Made by a program: the position numbers and the translations under genes. Of a stretch of 64,000 nucleotides of DNA, positions 1-11,061 are shown one piece after another. The notes below the pieces were generated by a model that was not told the DNA's origin, did no database searches, and was given only the letters and a program-made list of their open reading frames with translations. This stretch comes from Perkinsus marinus ATCC 50983 (taxonomy: Eukaryota; Perkinsozoa; Perkinsida; Perkinsidae), in contig NW_003216498.1 of assembly GCF_000006405.1 (NCBI RefSeq), positions 709,033 to 773,032 of the forward strand. The letters run 5' to 3'. Within the stretch, counting starts at the first letter, position 1. Every line of letters begins with the position of its first letter.

Positions 1-447
1 CAAATCGCTGCGTCGCGACTTAATGTATAGCAAGGTGGGTGTAGCAGCTACACTGTAGCTTCTGTCGCCACTGTCACTATGAACTAGACCTGCCGGATCA
101 GACCCGTAGAACAATCACCTCCTCCACAACTGAAAGAAATCGGGAAACGCCTCCATAATTGTTGGAATTGCGCTCCCCGACTGCAGAACTCAATGCCATG
201 ATGGTCCGAGACTATTGGTCTCAATGAGGTGAAAAACTCCAACTCTCGCTATATATCCTATTACTAGTCGTAACGAGATCAACTATCTGTCACGCTATAT
301 GCATGAACAAAAACAGAAAAGTGGATGAAGCGGGAGAAAAGCAACGCACTGTGTGCGCGGCGGTGTAAATCTGAAAGCGAGATGCTCCGAGCACCCTCAA
401 AGCTTTAAAGAGATTCTCTGAAAATAATGACCGCCCAATGTTTTTCG
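1..447. other. Left-edge sequence without recognised gene
   Basis: No open frame here resembles a known protein. The stretch lies downstream of the aldehyde dehydrogenase stop codon and probably holds its 3' untranslated region. Whether a gene from outside the window reaches in cannot be seen. Confidence 0.4.
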
Positions 448-2601
448 TTAAAGCCTGTCGGCTAAGCCGACGTTCTTGATGAGCATAGTGCGGATTTCGC
501 TCATGTCCTCCATAGCATACTTAACACCTTCACGACCAATGCCGGAGTCCTTTACCCCGCCGCACCTGATTATAACGGCTTACCACGAAGTGCAGCCTGG
601 TAACGGTCTAAAGCCATCGGCTTAGTCACGTACCGCAAGAAACCGCTGTACTTAGCTGTACCACAACTATAGCGTAGTCTACTTACGGCATTGAATCGAC
701 CCTGAGACTCGGGACGTCGTTCACAACCAACCCGCCCGACTCCAGGTTGTTCCAGGCGTAGAAAGCTTTATTCAAATCGTTGGTGAAAAGACCAACGTGG
801 ATGCCATACCTATACCATTGGAATAATACCAACCATCACCCCGGAGCCACTAGTATGTTCCCTCACTTGGAATCATTGGCCCTCTCCACAACCTCCTCAA
901 AATTATCAAAGCTGGCAACACACAAGAGTGGCCCGAATGCCTCCTTCCCCCAAGCGTCAGTCTCGATAGGCACGTCGGCCAGCAGCGTAGGCTCGAACAT
1001 AGATCCATTTCGGCCCCCACCGCACAGAACAGTGCAACCCGCCCTTATCGCGCCCTCAACAGCACTCTCTAGCCTGCTAGCCTCTCTCTCTGCTATCATA
1101 GGGCCTATGAATGTATTCTCGTCCTTCGGATCACCCATACGCAAGGACTTCACCTTCGCGACTAGAGCATTCACTACCTAACTGAGAAAATTACCGGGGA
1201 GCTTCTCCGGCGGTGGCCTCCCACACCTTATCGTATAAGCCGTCTCGAACATAAAGCCTCTGGGTAGATATGCAACTCTGTCCACTCTGATAGAAAGCCC
1301 CAAAGGCTATGCGATCCACGAGGTACTCTAGCCCTTCGTGTGGTATGCAGTCAACTATACAAGCAGCATTACCGCCAAGCTCAAGCACTACCCCTTTCTT
1401 GCCAGCCTAACACATAGAGCACACCTGTCCAAGGCTAAACACAGAAAACTACCCTCGACTTCAAATTCCATCCAACGCTCGGACTGCCAGTAAACGAGAG
1501 CAACTTGAATCGGTCATCAGTCGTAAGAGGATCTCCATCTAGAGGGAATCACCATCTCCCAAGTTCGCTCCATCCCACACTACTACTACCTTGCCTCGAG
1601 CAGGGTATTATCGAGAAGGCCTCTTTGGGAAGGTCCGAGCACTCAGCAAGAACCTCGCCTATTATCAATGAGCCCAACGGGGTGGCACTGGCCGGCTTCA
1701 GTACAAATGGACACCCAACAGCAATCGCAGGAGCTATTTTATGAGCGGCGAGGTTGAGAGGAAAATTAAATGGCGTAATCATGGACACGGCGCCTTTGGG
1801 GACTCGCTTATAGATTTGCTGGAGGCCCCGATATCTCTCGGATGTCTCCATGCTACTCCACTCGCCGGACATGCGAGTCGTTTCCTCAGCGGCAATTGAG
1901 AAGGTGTCGATGAGGCGCAAGACCTGCTCGACGACAAGGAAGTGATTGAATCAACGAGGTATTCCTGTGAATGGATGACTAAATTTTACCAGGGACCGAA
2001 GATTTACATAAGATTAAATCAAAGAACTACGACTAATTCAATGGGCGGATCGAAAAGCTGTCAACCGAACGGTCGTTAGGTCAAACACGCGTCACTGTTG
2101 TTGCCATCAGGTACCATAGTAACAACCCCATTAATATACTCCACGAACATTCGGATCAAATAGAGACCATATCCCCATCCTCTCTCACCTCCAGGCGAGA
2201 ATCCACAATAGGTTTACCAGCCTCCACACACAGACAGTAGGCCAGCTCCTCAGCTCTGTCTCGGAACCTATCCTCATTGTTCACCTCTCCGCATCATCCA
2301 CACTTCCAATACTCCCACCTTTCCACGCAATGCTGGAGGATTCTCTTTCGTTGAAATGCCGGGAGCGCAGCCATCGTCTTCTCAGCTCCATGAGCCGCAG
2401 CTATAGCTCGTTCTACTTCCGGAGGTTTGGCCAAGGCCACGCGACACACCACAGCGCCACTATACTTATCGGTAACCTCGAGGTCGGTATTAGAGTATCT
2501 AAGACCAGCGGCTCAGGGGGGGCCGCAGCCATCTGCTATCACACTGCTTCCCCAGCGAGATAGTAGGGCCATGCTGGAGCTATCTTCCGTGAAGAGAACA
2601 T
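448..2601 (-). CDS. Aldehyde dehydrogenase (NAD(P)-dependent, bacterial-like)
   Basis: Oxidises an aldehyde to the acid with NAD(P). Nine exons join in frame: 2601-2543, 2498-2327, 2284-2189, 1923-1590, 1538-1453, 1406-1227, 1177-867, 809-687 and 565-448, with introns of 42-121 bases and one of 265, all GT-AG. The product starts MFSSRKIAPAW and shows, in order, an EAGKPI segment, the Rossmann-fold stretch FNFPLN...VLKPA, the LSFTGS motif, the ELGG general-base glutamate, and SGQSC with the catalytic cysteine. It ends with GGVKDSGIGREG and a tail ILKNVG-like sequence. Length, near 490 residues, is normal for the family. The start was chosen because the first exon gives the family's typical YYLAGEA-V-YSNTDLEV run across a phase-2 intron. 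Substrate cannot be told; lactaldehyde- and semialdehyde-type enzymes are the nearest in motif style. The short basic N-terminus could be a mitochondrial signal. Confidence 0.88.
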
Positions 2602-3089
2602 ACGAACGGCCGACCATGGAGCCTTCCGACCACCCAGAGCTGGTACAACCCTCTGCATGGAGAACTGTGAAGGCAACTGAACAGCGGACACAACTTGTAG
2701 GTAGACAGTACTACCACGCCCTCATATCAACTAACCACCACTTCCCAAATGTGAGGGAACTCCCTCTGAGACTGAGAAGGGCCCTGACAACGCAATTCTG
2801 GTTCAAGACACCTCTGAGGAAACACCTGTATGGGCTGCACATATCGAGAATTGACGAGCCCAGTTCTGCCTTGTTCGTGCGTGCAGTTCTGTGTACGTGC
2901 GTGCACCGCAATTGATGGTGTTTCTCCCGGAGCCATTATATTGATTGGCATTGACACGCTCAACTTCAGTTTCACAACCGTAAACTTGTCTACTTGTTGT
3001 TAATAACAGCAGCGAAGAAACTCTTGAATAGAAGTAATATATCCGCTGTATGCGGTAACTCGAGCTTAATGCTCTTTGTGGTCGACTTA
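2602..3089. other. Intergenic region between hemCD 3' end and ALDH start
   Basis: About 490 bases. Open frames here have no family resemblance. It should contain the ALDH promoter and the 3' untranslated region of the haem-pathway gene. No defined regulatory site was recognised. Confidence 0.4.
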
Positions 3090-5424
3090 TCAATCACGGT
3101 GAATTCGCCTCTCAAACTCATCGTAGTTGAGGCAAACAACAATGCGCTCTCTCGGCACGCCAGCAGCTAAGAGTGTCTCCAACGTATGTCCAGGCCCAGT
3201 CCCGTGGACCAGCACCTAAGACGAGGCGCTTCAACCACCTCACGGTGAAGAGAGCTCACCTTGTCGAGGAGGTCCGGGAGCAACCTACGAGCCTCCGTAA
3301 AGGCCGAACCACTCCCCCAGAAGATATAGGTAGCGGACTTCAACTGCTCTGGACAGCTCCGAGGTTCATACTTCGAAACCAACGTATAGGTCCCAAGTTG
3401 TTCCACCTATAAACGAGTCATTTGAACTCCTCTCGTTTACTTTCGCCATACCTCGCAATCAGGAGCCGTGTTGAAATGACCATCTCCTTGCTCCTCAGCC
3501 GCCTTGGTATGAGTGAGTTTGATCCACTTCCTCAGCGACGGAGCGATGCTCTTCTTCAAGTCAGGATCCTCGATCTCGCCAAGACCATCAGTGCACCCTG
3601 AAGGACGCCCACACTCCATCAACAACAGTGGTGACCACCAACCTTACCAACACACCAAAGGCCCCTCTGTGCAAGATGCTGCCACGAAGGGATGCCTGCC
3701 ACCCACACAGGGATGTTCATCGCATTGATATCCTCTACCAAGTCCGCAGGGGCATTGGGTAATGCAGTAGACTTGGCAATCCACAATCCGACCTAGCATC
3801 AAAGAACCACTCTCTACACCCATTACAGCAATAGAGGCCACTTACCCCGTCCCCAGCGCTCCTCAAGGCCTCCAATAGGCGTTCACCTGCTGTAGTATCC
3901 TCTTCACGGGTGAAAAGTGAGAGTCCTCCAGCACCCCCAACCTGAGACAGTAATGCTGAGGAACGATCACAGCTCCCAGCAGCAGCCAGTGTATTACCTT
4001 CAGTGGATGCTCGCCGGGGTCGACTCGCAAACTGTCATCAATGGCGTTGGTAGGAATGATTTCGCTCCTCAAAAGGTCTACTCCTCCATCTGTTCGGCCC
4101 CTCAAGTGCTCTACTTTGCCGTACCATCGCGGCAAGACCGTGCACCCGATCCTCTGATGACATCCTCCACCATACCTACACCAGGCGCATCAACAGGGGG
4201 ATACAACAACCTAGGAGCCTACGCGCCGAGGACCTCCTTCTCCCGCCAGGCGGCTTGGAATGTTTGCTCGTCGTTGAGCTTAGAGACGATCTGAAAACGC
4301 CCAATGAAGATACTCCTAGTCAGCGAATGGCCATTCTACCTTCCGAACATGCTCCTTCTCAGACGCCGTGCTGACCTCAACCCCCAAGGCTCCCTGAGCT
4401 GCAGCAGTTGGGTTAGCAGATAAAGGCAATACCATGCAGTGACACTTGGACAAGTACCTACACGTTTAGACAAGCTATGAGAGCTCCTTGCAGTGTACAG
4501 CGGGGCACCATTGAAGCTGTCATTTGAGGGGACTAAGGGGTGGACAGAGCTCTTACCCTTCAACCAGCTCTCGACTATTCCGGAACTCTTCTCGATGGCT
4601 CTGAGCAAAGCGATCCACCGCAGCCTTAGCGAGGACCAAGGCGTGGGGTCGAGGGCCGAGACTGGCGTTGTGTCGGGCTGGGTCCATCAGCTTACGCATC
4701 CGCGTCTGAGGAGATGACTAGATTCACAGCTAAGCCGGACCCACAAAAGCTTACTTGGATGTTGCCGCGAACATCTCGGAACTCGACAGTCTCAACACCA
4801 GGAACCGCCCTCTGAAGGAACGCTGGGAGATTCCACTGCCTCCGAGGAGAGGACGACAGTACAATCAACTTGCCGTTCATCGCACGACTGAGGAACCAAT
4901 GGCAGAGTAACTGCGGCTATCGGCGAGGCACTAGTACATTTCGGCTTCGGCGTCTTTGCGGATGATGATGAGGTCTCGAGGGTCAGCCCGGGGCAAGGTA
5001 GCCGCTACAGTAGTACCAGCCTCCTCGGCCAGAGGAAGGTCTTTCCACGAGTGGACCACTAGGTCTACGCTTCCTGCAGAGAAAATCCATTGAACACTCG
5101 ACGAGGCCACGTGCTCAACTCCACAGAGGAAATTGAACAATACTCAATGACAGGTCGCCTACCCTCCAACAGCTTCTGCCTTAGGAAGGTAGTGAAGACT
5201 CCGGTCTCGGGCATCTTCCACAGAGGGTCCTTCAAGTTGGTATCCCCAGGAGCCTCCTGGTACTCACATTCAACCTGTCATCAATTGACCACGACACTGC
5301 CCCCGACAAGCACTACCTCATAACCCATTTCTTCAAGCCGGTCTGCCACCATGAGTGTCTGCAGACGGGCCAGGTCGCTCCTTCTGGACCCGATGCGGAG
5401 TGTTGCGTTGGAGTCGGATGACAT
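3090..5424 (-). CDS. hemC-hemD: Fused porphobilinogen deaminase / uroporphyrinogen-III synthase
   Basis: Predicted to make hydroxymethylbilane from four porphobilinogens and then close it to uroporphyrinogen III. The start at 5424 gives the HemC N-terminus (LRIGSRRSDLARLQ). Exons then encode SVDLVVHSWKDLP, the arginine motif SSSPRRQ, RDVRGNIQTRMRKL, an AAAQGALGVEV segment, and a GGGCHQRIG loop whose cysteine would hold the dipyrromethane cofactor. After the deaminase the frame continues across short introns into a HemD-like part: WVAGIP, WIKLTHTKAAE, IFWGSGSAFTEA, then VHGTGPGHTLETLLAAGV and a stop at 3090. About ten introns of 40-60 bases were joined; phases agree at every junction tested. 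The HemD half is recognised by short motifs only, so it is less certain than HemC. No plastid or mitochondrial leader is visible at this start; an upstream leader exon cannot be excluded. Confidence 0.8.
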
Positions 5425-5812
5425 AGTCGTTATTGAGGAAAGGAACTGTGAAGGGATGATCTTGTCAACGTAGATGTCTCAGCTGAACAACGTTCAAGCT
5501 TCGTCCCACCAGCTGTGAACTGACATTTACAGAAGCCTTTGTGGGCCCGCCATGGATCAGCTGCGCATGATGTCGCGGTGACAGAGCACACAAAAGTCTT
5601 GACGAAAGGCGTTGACCGTAGTGCACCTCGATCAACTGGTCCAGGGTTCGATTCCTTGTAACACCATGTTGGACCGTGAGACATCGCGAGCGTTACAGGA
5701 ATGACCTTCTTGTAGACGCTCTGATGTTATCAATGCAAGTCGGTCGGACAGTGCGTCATGGCGTCACAATCCGTCGATATTCCTCTCTAGATATTCTCGG
5801 CATCTTTCCGTC
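5425..5812. other. Divergent intergenic region with a tRNA B-box-like motif
   Basis: Lies between the minus-strand haem gene and the plus-strand membrane-protein gene, so it should carry both promoters. GGTTCGATTCC at 5645-5655 matches a tRNA T-arm or pol III B box, but no matching acceptor stem or D-arm is present, so it is not called a tRNA. Confidence 0.4.
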
Positions 5813-7567
5813 ATGCCAGTGTATTCAGCAACTGAGCAGCTTCCGAGTCCTTTGAGCCCAGAAGGGATCTTTAAGAGTTGGTTAGTATTGCTTCATGTAA
5901 GTTCAGGTCTTCGATTCGCAATGATTGCGGCGGGTTCTCCCTGTGGACATTGAACGAAATGGAGTAAACATGCATTTGTCGCTTCAGCACATTCGAGACT
6001 CTCGTGATCATCCCTTGCTGTGCCTGACCCTCGCGGGATCTATTTGGGTGCTCTGGCTATTGGACGCCCTGGACGCTCATCTGTTCCCTTCGCCCAACCC
6101 ATGGACAACACAACAAGAGTGCATGGAATGCATTCGGGGCCGACTCGACAGCGTAGGGGGTTCTCCATCTGGTATAGGCGATCTCGAACTCTCTAACAGG
6201 TCGATGATCTAAAGGGTGTTGCCTTGTCTGGTTTTCGAACATTGATCATTTCCAACGCAGCATTGAGTTTTTTGCAAGCCGCCACGCTGACACTGATGTT
6301 AGTGATTCTTGGGTACACCTGGGAACTGCGCGTAGGTAGGATGCACTGCATGACTGTGAAGGATTGGGCAGAGCGTATGTTGGTCTCATCGACTCAGGAA
6401 CTCTCCGTGCCTTTGTCTCGGCCTTGATAGTAGCAGCAACTGGTTTCGCCCTGATGCGCGTGATGGATCTCAATGGTATCAGCACCTGTAATGAACCGTT
6501 AAGATACAATAGGGTTGAGGGGAGCCTTCCATTGGCTGTTGCACGTAAGCCTAGTCACGGGACTTGAATGCGAACTGGCATTATGATTGCACGATCGTCG
6601 CAGTGGGTGACTTAGTGGGACTAGGAGCGTAGTTTCTCAGTTATGGTCCTTCTCGCCTCCGAGCAAATTCGGATATCCACCGACATGCTTCCGCGAGAGC
6701 TTCGATTGGGATTCAGAGTCGCACCCGAATGGCATTGCTTACTAATTTTCATAGTGTAAGTGGTACGATTCAGTTCGCAAACTCTCATGAGTACCCAAGA
6801 TCTTGCTCAATGGGAACGCACAATTGTTTTCTCGAATTATCAGGGCGTCGTGGCAGCTATCAACGATCTCACTAGTGCGGATGTACACTCCCTGGTTGGT
6901 CTCAGGACTGTTACTTGGTTTCTGCAACCTGACCGCAATCAAAAGACTTTTTGCAAGTCTTCGGGACTCGAAGGTCAGTGCGGTCACTGTGGATCGACGG
7001 CATTGCTCCCTAGCAGCGAGAGAGAATCACACGCTGTTCTCCCTAGATACAGCATCTGTTGAAGCACTTGGCTGTGCTTGTGGTGGCGATATGTTACTGC
7101 CCTTTCACTTTCGCAAGCCGACCAACATTTGATCAAGTAAGGCGGTCGTGCACCAGATCATTGGAGTGATTTGGACTTCTTCGGTTCCAGGTTCTTCCTG
7201 CGAGCCTTAGAATGACGATATGGCAGGGGTCTGAGCAGATTCTCAGTGGAGAAGACCTTCTAGGCCCCATAATTTTCAAAGGGGTTATCCTTGGTTCGCT
7301 AGCGGTGCTAGTCTCTGGCAGAACAGGCAGGAGCCGGTGGTGGTTCCAGCCGATCCATATCCCTTTCAGACCTCTTCTACTACATCGGAGGAATCAGCGT
7401 TCTCTTGCTGACGTTCTATGTGATGAGCTCGCCGGTGTTCGTCTTCCCTCACTTGGGATTGGTAAGCTTTCAACAGGCTTAAAGACATATCCAGTCCCTT
7501 ATCGCTCGTTTGTCAGATCCTGTTGATACTGGAGTGTTATAGCGCCTTAACCACAGACAGACTATAG
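5813..7567 (+). CDS. Unrecognised multi-pass membrane protein
   Basis: Family not recognised. Starting at ATG 5813 (MPVYSATEQLP), about nine exons join in frame through introns of roughly 45-90 bases: ends near SWLVLLH, LDS, LRVG, LNG, FIV, RDSK, TFDQ, LGL, with a final exon starting at 7517 and stopping at 7567. At least seven hydrophobic stretches appear, for example SIWVLWLLDALDA, LTLMLVILGYTW, FVSALIVAATGFALM, WLVSGLLLGFC, LAVLVVAICYC, GVILGSLAVLVS and ISVLLLTFYVM. The layout resembles a seven-helix receptor or transporter, but no diagnostic motif was found. The join between the LNG exon and the next exon (acceptor near 6640) is the weakest, and an exon may be missing there. Confidence 0.5.
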
Positions 7568-8089
7568 TCATTCCAAGTATCATATCTTGTGTACCGTCAA
7601 AAAACTGCTGTTTCGCGATGTACTACACTATTGGTTTGCTTATGTTGATACAGGAGGTAGGGTGGAGTTCGTTCGAGATGGCATATAGTGGAGTTCCGTC
7701 CGTATTACATTCACCTTTTCACCTGCTGCCTTCGGGGTCTTTCGTTCTGGGGCCTATTGCAAAGAAGTCATTTCAACTCTGAGGAGCCCGGAACTGTCCT
7801 GGTAAGGTATTTCGATCCTTTTCTTTGAGCGAGGCTCTTCCGCAGCAGCAACACCTCATGCTCTTCTTCCTTGGGATATAAACAATTGAATGATACAAGC
7901 TGAGGCGAGTTATTACCACTGAGGGGTACCACTGCAATGCAACTCTCAGACTATCGACGGAGTTGTTGTTCCTCGATCATGGAACTGAGGTCATTATTCG
8001 CAAACTTGTAAACTCGATACGAACAGCACCGCTGAATCCTGTCATCCGCCTATACGGTTCTCCAATATAAATCATACCCTCGCTCGCGT
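7568..8089. other. Intergenic sequence, no gene seen
   Basis: About 500 bases between the membrane-protein stop and the minisatellite. No supported coding region. A further 3' exon of the membrane-protein gene cannot be ruled out. Confidence 0.35.
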
Positions 8090-8630
8090 ACATGGAATCG
8101 TAGTCCGTAGCGGGCATAGCGGCCCCATTCGCCAAATTGATTTCTGAATGGTATAGTCTATAGTGGGCATAGCGGCCCCGTTCGCCAAATAGGTTTCCGA
8201 ATGGTATAGTCCGTAGTGGACCTAGCGACTCGTTTGCGAAGTACATTCCTGAATGGTATGGCCCGTGGCGGGCATAGCGACCCCGTTCGCCGAATAGATT
8301 TCTGAATGGTGTAGTACGTAGTGGGCATAGCGACCCCACGTGCCGAATAGATCTCGAGATGTTATAGTCCATAGTATGCATAGCGACCCCATTTGCCGAA
8401 TAGATCTCGAGATGTTATAGTTCATAGTGGGCATAGCGACCCCATTTGCCGAATAGATCTCGAGATGTTATAATTCATAGTGGGCATAGCGACCCCATTT
8501 GCCAGATAGATTTCTGAAAGGTATTGTCCATAGTGGGCATAGTGACCCCGTTCACGAAATGCATTCCTGAATGGTATTGTCCATAGTGGGCATAGCGGCC
8601 CCATTCGTCAAATAGATCTCGAGATGTCCT
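8090..8630. repeat. Minisatellite, ~53-base unit, about ten copies
   Basis: A unit with the core GGGCATAGCG recurs at 8112, 8165, 8218 (as GGACCTAGCG), 8270 and so on with spacing of 52-53 bases up to about 8630. Copies vary by point changes. Since 53 is not a multiple of three, the open frames read through it on the minus strand are not proteins. It ends about 265 bases upstream of the first hexose transporter, so it may influence its promoter; that is inference. Confidence 0.9.
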
Positions 8631-8894
8631 TAACCTTTCTATCGACCATGTCGAGTTGGCATCATCCACTCCCAGCCGTAGGGGACAGATCCAACACAAA
8701 ACTAAGCGTCGGCCCCAAGGACTAGCAGTGTCCTTGGGCAAAGCTAATTAGCTTATTTCCAATCTTAGCTTCAAGGTGATTCACAAGATGAGATTGGTAT
8801 TCGTGATTATAGAAGAGTAGATTGGTCACATTTCATTTGGGTATTGGTGGTTTTCTTCAGTTTTTTATAGTGATACTCTAACACCTCTAATCCT

Positions 8895-10529
8895 ATGAAG
8901 TACCTTTGCGCTATTCTCTCCGTGGGTGCGTCCCTTTTTGGACCACTAATGTTCGGTTTGACTTCGGGCTTCACTGGTCAAACTATCGATACCATGCAAA
9001 ATGGAATCACAATGAGTGATGGTACACCGGTGCAAATCGGACCCGATGATCATCTTTGGGTGTTCACTAACTCTACAGAAGGTTCTTTGTTCGGTTCATT
9101 GGTTAACCTTGGTGCTATGGGAGGTGCTATTCTTCTGGGTGGCCCTCTGATCGAGAAGTTCGGTAGGAAGTGGATCTTGCTTGGATGTTCTCCTTGTTTC
9201 GTGCTTTGCTACGTATGGCAGGCATTGGCTCATACTTCCTGGCAGCTGTTGTTCGAGCGTGTTCTCGTTGGCTTCGTGGTCGGTGTTGAATCAGTTGTGA
9301 CCCCCACATACATTGGTGAGGTATCTCCGACTAAGATTCGTGGTGCTTTGGGTGCCTGCAACCAGTTGTCTATCACTATCGGTATTCTCATTGCCTATGC
9401 TCTTGGTCTAGGTTTCAGAACGGATGCTGGTTCCACTGATCCTAACGCCAATTCGAGCACTTTCTGCCAATGGCGTGATGTTAGTTGGATCTACCTGATT
9501 CCCAGTGCCCTTCTTGGTATCTGTGTGTTTTTCGTCCCTGAGTCCCCTCGTTGGTTGGCTGAGCATAATCGTGTTGATGCTGCCAAGAGAGTCTTGTTGA
9601 GACTCCGTGGTTCTAAGACCGTTGAGGAGGATCCTGAGATCGTGGAAGAGGTTAAGGCGTACGAGGCCGAGGCTGAAAATGATGCCAAGAATGCTAAGGG
9701 CAACTGGAAGGAGACTGCTAAGTGGTCTTGGCATGCCTTGGGTCGTGCTAAGATGCAGCTGTTCATTGGTGTCGTTCTACAAATTTTGCAGCAGTTATCT
9801 GGTATTAACGCTGTTATTTTCTATCAGACTACTATTTTCCAGGCTGCAGGTTTGGATAATAAAGAGACTATGGCTCTTGCTGTTATGGCCGTGCAGGTTG
9901 TTGTCACCTTCATTGCTTGTATTGTCATGGATATGGCCGGAAGAAGATTCTTGCTCGTGTTGGGTGCAGTTGGTATGTGTATTGCTGCTATCTTATTGGG
10001 CGTCTTCTTCTTTGAACAAGGTATTGATGATAATAACATTCCGGCGTTGGCTCTTTTCGCTGCTTTCTTGTATATTGCATCCTTCTCAATCGGTGTTGGT
10101 GCTATCCCATGGTTGATCATGTCCGAGATTTTCCCCAACGAAGTGAGAGGTCTTGCAAGCTCTATCGCTACCGCTACAAACTGGTTCTTCTCTTGGATCG
10201 TCACTATGTTTTTGGATGACTATAGGCAAGCGATTACTTACCAGGGTGTCTTCTGGAGTTTCGCTTTCATGTGCTTCGTCATGGTTGTCTTCGTCCTGTT
10301 GTTTATCCCCGAGACTAAGGGCAGGTCGTTCGAAACGATCCAGGCCTACTTTGATGAGGGCCACATAATAAACTGCGAGTGTTTGAATAAGTACAGGAAT
10401 CGTCAGAAGGCTGTGGATAACAGCAAGGTACAGGAGCATTCTGACTCCTCGACCGATAACGACGCCTTGCAAGTCTCTGCTGAAGGTTCATCTCCAGCTG
10501 ATTTGCGAAAGGTGGATGAGGTTCTCTAA
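8895..10529 (+). CDS. Hexose transporter 1 (MFS sugar porter, GLUT/HXT type)
   Basis: Single uninterrupted frame of 544 residues for a 12-helix proton-linked or facilitative sugar transporter in the plasma membrane. Visible family motifs: GRKW at 90-93, GEVSPTKIRG near 141, PESPRWL at 215-221, QQLSGINAVIFYQ at 299-311, DMAGRR near 341, GAIPWLIMSEIFPNEVRG in the ninth-tenth helix region, and PETKGRSFE after helix 12. Helix 1 starts directly at the N-terminus. The C-terminal tail is hydrophilic and serine-rich. It has no introns, unlike most neighbours. It is a close tandem paralogue of the gene at 12510. Codons ending in T or C dominate. Specificity for hexose is inferred from the QLS motif in helix 5 and family similarity. 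Confidence 0.95.
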   Translation: MKYLCAILSVGASLFGPLMFGLTSGFTGQTIDTMQNGITMSDGTPVQIGPDDHLWVFTNSTEGSLFGSLVNLGAMGGAILLGGPLIEKFGRKWILLGCSPCFVLCYVWQALAHTSWQLLFERVLVGFVVGVESVVTPTYIGEVSPTKIRGALGACNQLSITIGILIAYALGLGFRTDAGSTDPNANSSTFCQWRDVSWIYLIPSALLGICVFFVPESPRWLAEHNRVDAAKRVLLRLRGSKTVEEDPEIVEEVKAYEAEAENDAKNAKGNWKETAKWSWHALGRAKMQLFIGVVLQILQQLSGINAVIFYQTTIFQAAGLDNKETMALAVMAVQVVVTFIACIVMDMAGRRFLLVLGAVGMCIAAILLGVFFFEQGIDDNNIPALALFAAFLYIASFSIGVGAIPWLIMSEIFPNEVRGLASSIATATNWFFSWIVTMFLDDYRQAITYQGVFWSFAFMCFVMVVFVLLFIPETKGRSFETIQAYFDEGHIINCECLNKYRNRQKAVDNSKVQEHSDSSTDNDALQVSAEGSSPADLRKVDEVL

Positions 10530-11061
10530 ATCATTTCTTGATGATTTGAAGTACTTGGGTGATATAACTAAGTACTTTCCTATACTGTATGGTAGAATTT
10601 GCCGGGTAGTAGATTGCTCTATATGGACTTTGTTCATTCTTTAGAGTAGATCGTATCGGACTGATGTGGTCTTCTTTATTCTTGTCCTTTAAGCAACTTC
10701 TGCTACCTTAAGTTACCTAAATTTATCTAATTCCAATCTATAGCTTTATTCTCTGGTGATCGAAATTTTATTAGCAGCATCGCGTTTCTCTTGCTGCTTA
10801 TTTTATACCGATTACATACTGAAATGGTGTTTATGTACTTTCCTATCGTTATGGTCAGCCGGGTAGATTTTCCGGATAAATGAGCATCGCTCGAGTCTAT
10901 AATTCAAATTGGGAGATTGTTGAGTTGTGAGTTTCAAGTATGGAAGAATCTAGGTAGAGATACATAAGGGAGAAGGGAAAAGCTACCTTGGGAAGAAACA
11001 ACACATTCAACACTTCTTAGTGTGCTTGAATTCATGGGGAATAGCACTCTGAGAAAGGTTG
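10530..11061. other. Intergenic region downstream of hexose transporter 1
   Basis: AT-rich sequence likely to hold the 3' untranslated region. No coding region supported. Confidence 0.4.

Noticed and set aside
5600-5680. Possible plus-strand tRNA
   Set aside because: T-arm fits, but no complementary acceptor 5' strand or D-arm within 90 bases.
7977-8741. Minus-strand repetitive frames
   Set aside because: They cross a 53-base minisatellite, whose unit length is not a multiple of three.
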